Source of the DNA: an uncultured Gammaproteobacteria bacterium
Lineage (GTDB): Bacteria > Pseudomonadota > Gammaproteobacteria > Pseudomonadales > Pseudohongiellaceae
Assembly (NCBI GenBank): GCA_903862645.1
Contig: CAIOZF010000064.1
Coordinates: 1 to 34,740 of the forward strand
DNA length: 34,740 nt
Direction: 5' to 3'
A program made the position numbers and the translations under genes. Shown piece by piece: positions 32,302-34,740 of the stretch; positions within the stretch are counted from its first letter, which is position 1, and each line of letters starts with the position of its first letter. A model generated the notes under the pieces. It ran no database searches and was not told the DNA's origin. It was given only the letters and a program-made list of their open reading frames with translations.

Positions 32302-34203
32302 TCATTGCGATTGTTTCGATGGACCGATTAACCCCGCCGCTTGAGCTTTTTGCTCGGTGTCATTTGCTCCGCCACCGACACTGTCCTCCCAGTCCACCCA
32401 AGCCACAGACTGAGATGCAAGATAGCGACTCACTGCCTCGCCGACAGTCGCAAAGAAACGATGGTCGCCAAGCTTGGAAAAGAGGCCGAAGCGCTTGAGC
32501 TTGTCTTTGACGGGGCCCTTCATTTCAGCAAAGCACAGATCGATGCCGGCCTCGCGTAAAGTCTTGTCGAGTTCATCCAGCGCGTCGGCGGAAGTGACGT
32601 CCACACTGGTGATCGGCTCGGAGCCGATCACCATCCAGCGCACTGGCGTCGGCGATTCAGCCACGGCGTCCAGCACGCGGTCCCGGAACAGTTCGGCGTT
32701 GGCAAAGAACAGGGGTGCGTCCCATCGGAACAACACCAGGCCCGGCACCACACGTGCTTCGGGATGACGTGCAATATCGTGATAGCCCTTGACGCCGTCG
32801 ATCCGGCCGAGCACGGCTGAATGCGGCCTCCAGCCGTCCCACAGGAATTCAATGACGGCAGCCAAGATTGCCAAACCAATTCCGGGGATCGCCCCAAACA
32901 AGGCCACCCCGAGCAGGCAGCCTATCGACAGCCAGAATTCCCAGCGCTGGATGCGCCAGATGCGACGCAACTCGGCGACTTCGATCAGTCCGATGGCTGA
33001 GGCGATAACCACCGCCGCCAGAGCCGCAACTGGCAAGTTGCGCAGCAAGCCGGGTGCACTTAGCAGCATGGCGCCGACAGCCAGCGCGCCCACCACACCG
33101 GTGACTTGTGTCCTGGCGCCAGCGGCCTCAGCCACCGGGGTACGTGAAGCGCTGGCGCTGATTGGAAAACCCTGAAATAGCCCCGCGACGACATTGGCCG
33201 CACCCAGGCCCACCATCTCCTGGTTCGGGTCCACGAAGGAAGCTGTCCGCCCGGCGTAGGTGCGCGATAACACGCTGGTGTCAGCAAACGAGATCAGCGC
33301 CACTGCCAATCCCCCAAGCAGCACCGGCGTGATGTCGTTGGGGCCAATTGACGGCCAGGAGAAACCAGGTAAACCTTTCGGAAGCACGCCGAGCACTGCC
33401 ACACCCGCTTGAGTTCCGGTAGTCAAAGCCAGGTCCTGCATTGTGACAACCAGAGTCGCAGCTGCAACGGCGATAAATACCACAGGCACTCGGGGGTAGC
33501 GCTTGAGCAGGAGGATCGTCACCAGCGTGCCCGTTCCAATGGCTAACGCCAACAGGTTCGTCTTTCCGGCCACCACCGCCAATCCAAATTGCCAAGACTC
33601 GGCCAGCAGTCCATTGGCACCAATATTGAAACCGAAAAAACCTGGTAACTGGCTGGCGATCACTGTCAATGCAATGCCGTTCATGTAGCCATAGCGGATC
33701 GGTTTGGACAGCAGCTCGGTGACGAATCCGAGCCGCGCGACGCCAGCGGCGACACACAGCGCGCCCGACACCAAGGCCATCATGCCAGCCAGCGCGATGG
33801 CGCGTTGCGGGTCGCCAGCTGACAGTGGCAAAACCACGGCCAGGATCAATGCTGCCAACGACGAGTCCGGCCCCAGCACCATGATGCGGCTCGGGCCAAA
33901 CATCGCATACGCCAGCATTCCTGTCATGGTGGCATACAGGCCCAAAATGCCGGGCACGCCGGATGCAACGGCGTAGGCGATACCGACCGGAACCAGCACG
34001 GCAGTCAATGCCAGGCCGGCCATAAGGTCGCGCGCAAGCCAGGCTAATTCGTAGTGCCGCAGCATATGCAAGCCCGGCAGCCATCGCAGCCAGCCCGTCT
34101 GGTCCTTCGCCAATAGGGGGCGGGTGACTCGGCCGGCCTTATGCAAGGCGGGGATTGGGGTGGAATCATCCATCGGGAGCTTGGCTCTTGGGTGCGGGCT
34201 CAT
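32302..34203 (-). CDS. SulP-family anion transporter with STAS domain
   Basis: The 633-residue protein has a SulP core of about 10-12 helices: LVPVGIAYAVASGVP, GLYATMTGMLAYAMFGPSR and FGPSRIMVLGPDSS match the family's signature region, and DTSVLSRTYAGR with NQEMVGLGAANVVAG the conserved later loop. The STAS domain lies near 470-590 (VDVTSADALDELDKTL). Bacterial SulP proteins carry sulfate, bicarbonate or carboxylates with H+ or Na+; the substrate is not determinable. The protein is usual in length. An alternative start at 34173 (Met11) exists and neither has a strong ribosome binding site. No carbonic anhydrase or sulfur genes are next to it. Confidence 0.93.
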   Translation of the reverse strand: MSPHPRAKLPMDDSTPIPALHKAGRVTRPLLAKDQTGWLRWLPGLHMLRHYELAWLARDLMAGLALTAVLVPVGIAYAVASGVPGILGLYATMTGMLAYAMFGPSRIMVLGPDSSLAALILAVVLPLSAGDPQRAIALAGMMALVSGALCVAAGVARLGFVTELLSKPIRYGYMNGIALTVIASQLPGFFGFNIGANGLLAESWQFGLAVVAGKTNLLALAIGTGTLVTILLLKRYPRVPVVFIAVAAATLVVTMQDLALTTGTQAGVAVLGVLPKGLPGFSWPSIGPNDITPVLLGGLAVALISFADTSVLSRTYAGRTASFVDPNQEMVGLGAANVVAGLFQGFPISASASRTPVAEAAGARTQVTGVVGALAVGAMLLSAPGLLRNLPVAALAAVVIASAIGLIEVAELRRIWRIQRWEFWLSIGCLLGVALFGAIPGIGLAILAAVIEFLWDGWRPHSAVLGRIDGVKGYHDIARHPEARVVPGLVLFRWDAPLFFANAELFRDRVLDAVAESPTPVRWMVIGSEPITSVDVTSADALDELDKTLREAGIDLCFAEMKGPVKDKLKRFGLFSKLGDHRFFATVGEAVSRYLASQSVAWVDWEDSVGGGANDTEQKAQAAGLIGPSKQSQ

Positions 34204-34618
34204 GATCGTGGGCGGCTACTAGACTTTTTCTCACGTCTGTACCTGGAAGGCAATCCCGATCAACCTGAATGGTTGGCACATGTCAAATAGCCTCTTTTTC
34301 ACGGTCGCCTGACGCTGCACCATTTTGCTTGCCGTTCACAATAGTTGCGGTCAGTTGATGGCTCGTGTGTTTGATTTCAATACTTTTCAGGTCATAGCCG
34401 GCAGCGCTCGCTATGGACTGGCGGAGCGTCGGCACGGATGCGGACTGGGGTCTTACCTGGGCGCCGCCTCCGGGCGGTTTTTTACGCCTTCTTGGTTCTC
34501 AGTCGCCGCCGGTACAGCAGTTGCCGTTCACAACCCGCACCCCGCAAACCCGCATGAATGCTGGATATGGGGTTGAAAGCGCTCGCGAGGCAATGACCCG
34601 GAACCGGCGCAAACAGGC
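34204..34618. other. Intergenic stretch of about 415 bases
   Basis: No frame shows convincing coding character. The stretch holds a plus-strand terminator near 34463-34483 and a 13-base direct repeat (TTGCCGTTCACAA at 34329-34341 and 34521-34533). Nothing else is recognisable. Confidence 0.4.
34463..34483 (+). terminator. Rho-independent terminator
   Basis: CCGCC (34464-34468) pairs with GGCGG (34473-34477) around TCCG and is followed by six T (34478-34483). The stem is short but GC-rich. No gene is clearly served by it on this strand. Confidence 0.55.
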
Positions 34619-34651
34619 AAAAAAAAGCCCCAACTGATAACAGTTGGGGCT
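34619..34651 (-). terminator. Strong terminator for a minus-strand transcript
   Basis: AGCCCCAACTG (34626-34636) and CAGTTGGGGCT (34641-34651) pair perfectly around ATAA. The run of eight A at 34619-34626 becomes a T run on the minus strand. It would end transcription coming from the right, probably a stable-RNA gene whose 3' end lies just beside it. Confidence 0.88.
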
Positions 34652-34658
34652 CCAGTAT

Positions 34659-34672
34659 TGGTGGAGGCGGGG
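34659..34672 (-). other. tRNA/tmRNA 3'-end-like fragment, possible attachment site
   Basis: On the minus strand the bases read CCCCGCCTCCACCA, like the acceptor end of a tmRNA or tRNA, with a strong terminator 8 bases downstream as expected after such a gene. Further upstream (34673 onward) there is no T-arm, and the sequence turns AT-rich to the window end. This fits an element inserted into the 3' end of a stable-RNA gene. Confidence 0.4.
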
Positions 34673-34740
34673 TGCCTTGAATATGTGCTGCAAACTATTG
34701 AATATTATATTAATTAAATATTAGATATTAAAAAGTACCA

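Noticed and set aside
34325-34637. Short plus-strand frames near the right end
   Set aside because: They cross a terminator, lack good ribosome binding sites and show no family pattern.
1-34740. CRISPR arrays and riboswitches
   Set aside because: No regularly spaced repeats, and no leader resembling a known riboswitch, were seen.

Overview
The window looks like a chromosomal segment of a Gram-negative bacterium, most likely a gammaproteobacterium. The support is a TonB-dependent receptor and an autotransporter (so an outer membrane), twin-arginine exported phosphatases, a YajD-type HNH protein, a RelB/YafQ-like toxin-antitoxin pair, and GC-rich genes with strong GC bias at third codon positions. 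The species cannot be named from sequence alone.

Layout. Positions 1-5400 hold the 3' end of a secreted metzincin protease, a strong terminator with a possible small RNA, a three-gene cluster (HNH protein, DUF2256 zinc-ribbon protein, iron-sulfur photolyase/cryptochrome), a toxin-antitoxin pair and a zinc-type cation efflux pump. Positions 5585-23099 are dominated by phosphorus acquisition and storage: a broken phoD copy, a secreted PI-PLC-like phosphodiesterase, a PPK2 polyphosphate kinase, and a same-strand run of PhoX-type phosphatase, TonB receptor, phytase-like autotransporter and PhoD phosphatase. An alcohol dehydrogenase, a Baeyer-Villiger-type flavin monooxygenase, a cysteine-synthase-like enzyme and an ACR3 arsenite exporter lie among them. 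Three PHO-box-like sites (one facing the broken phoD, one facing the PI-PLC gene, one facing phoX) suggest control by PhoB. A secreted HAD acid phosphatase at 31048-31893 fits the same theme.

Positions 23124-30914 hold the most unusual part. A secreted beta-propeller gene is followed by a fused CofG/CofH (FbiC-type) deazaflavin (FO) synthase, an NmrA-like NAD(P)-binding protein, an LPG-synthase-like membrane protein, a CDP-alcohol phosphatidyltransferase and a small membrane-anchored protein. Three of the junctions overlap by 4 bases. Two relatives of the last protein flank the operon on the opposite strand, one of them interrupted by an amber codon. I propose that the small proteins are split-barrel, deazaflavin- or flavin-linked enzymes working with the FO synthase at the cell envelope. 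This is the best candidate for an undescribed system.

The window also carries several gene remnants: phoD, PPK2, a possible phytase, an HD-GYP regulator and an unidentified C-terminus. This points to repeated duplication and erosion around the phosphate genes. A SulP anion transporter and a non-coding stretch close the window. At the right edge, an orphan terminator next to a 12-base tRNA/tmRNA-like 3' end and an abrupt AT-rich tail suggest the boundary of an integrated element.
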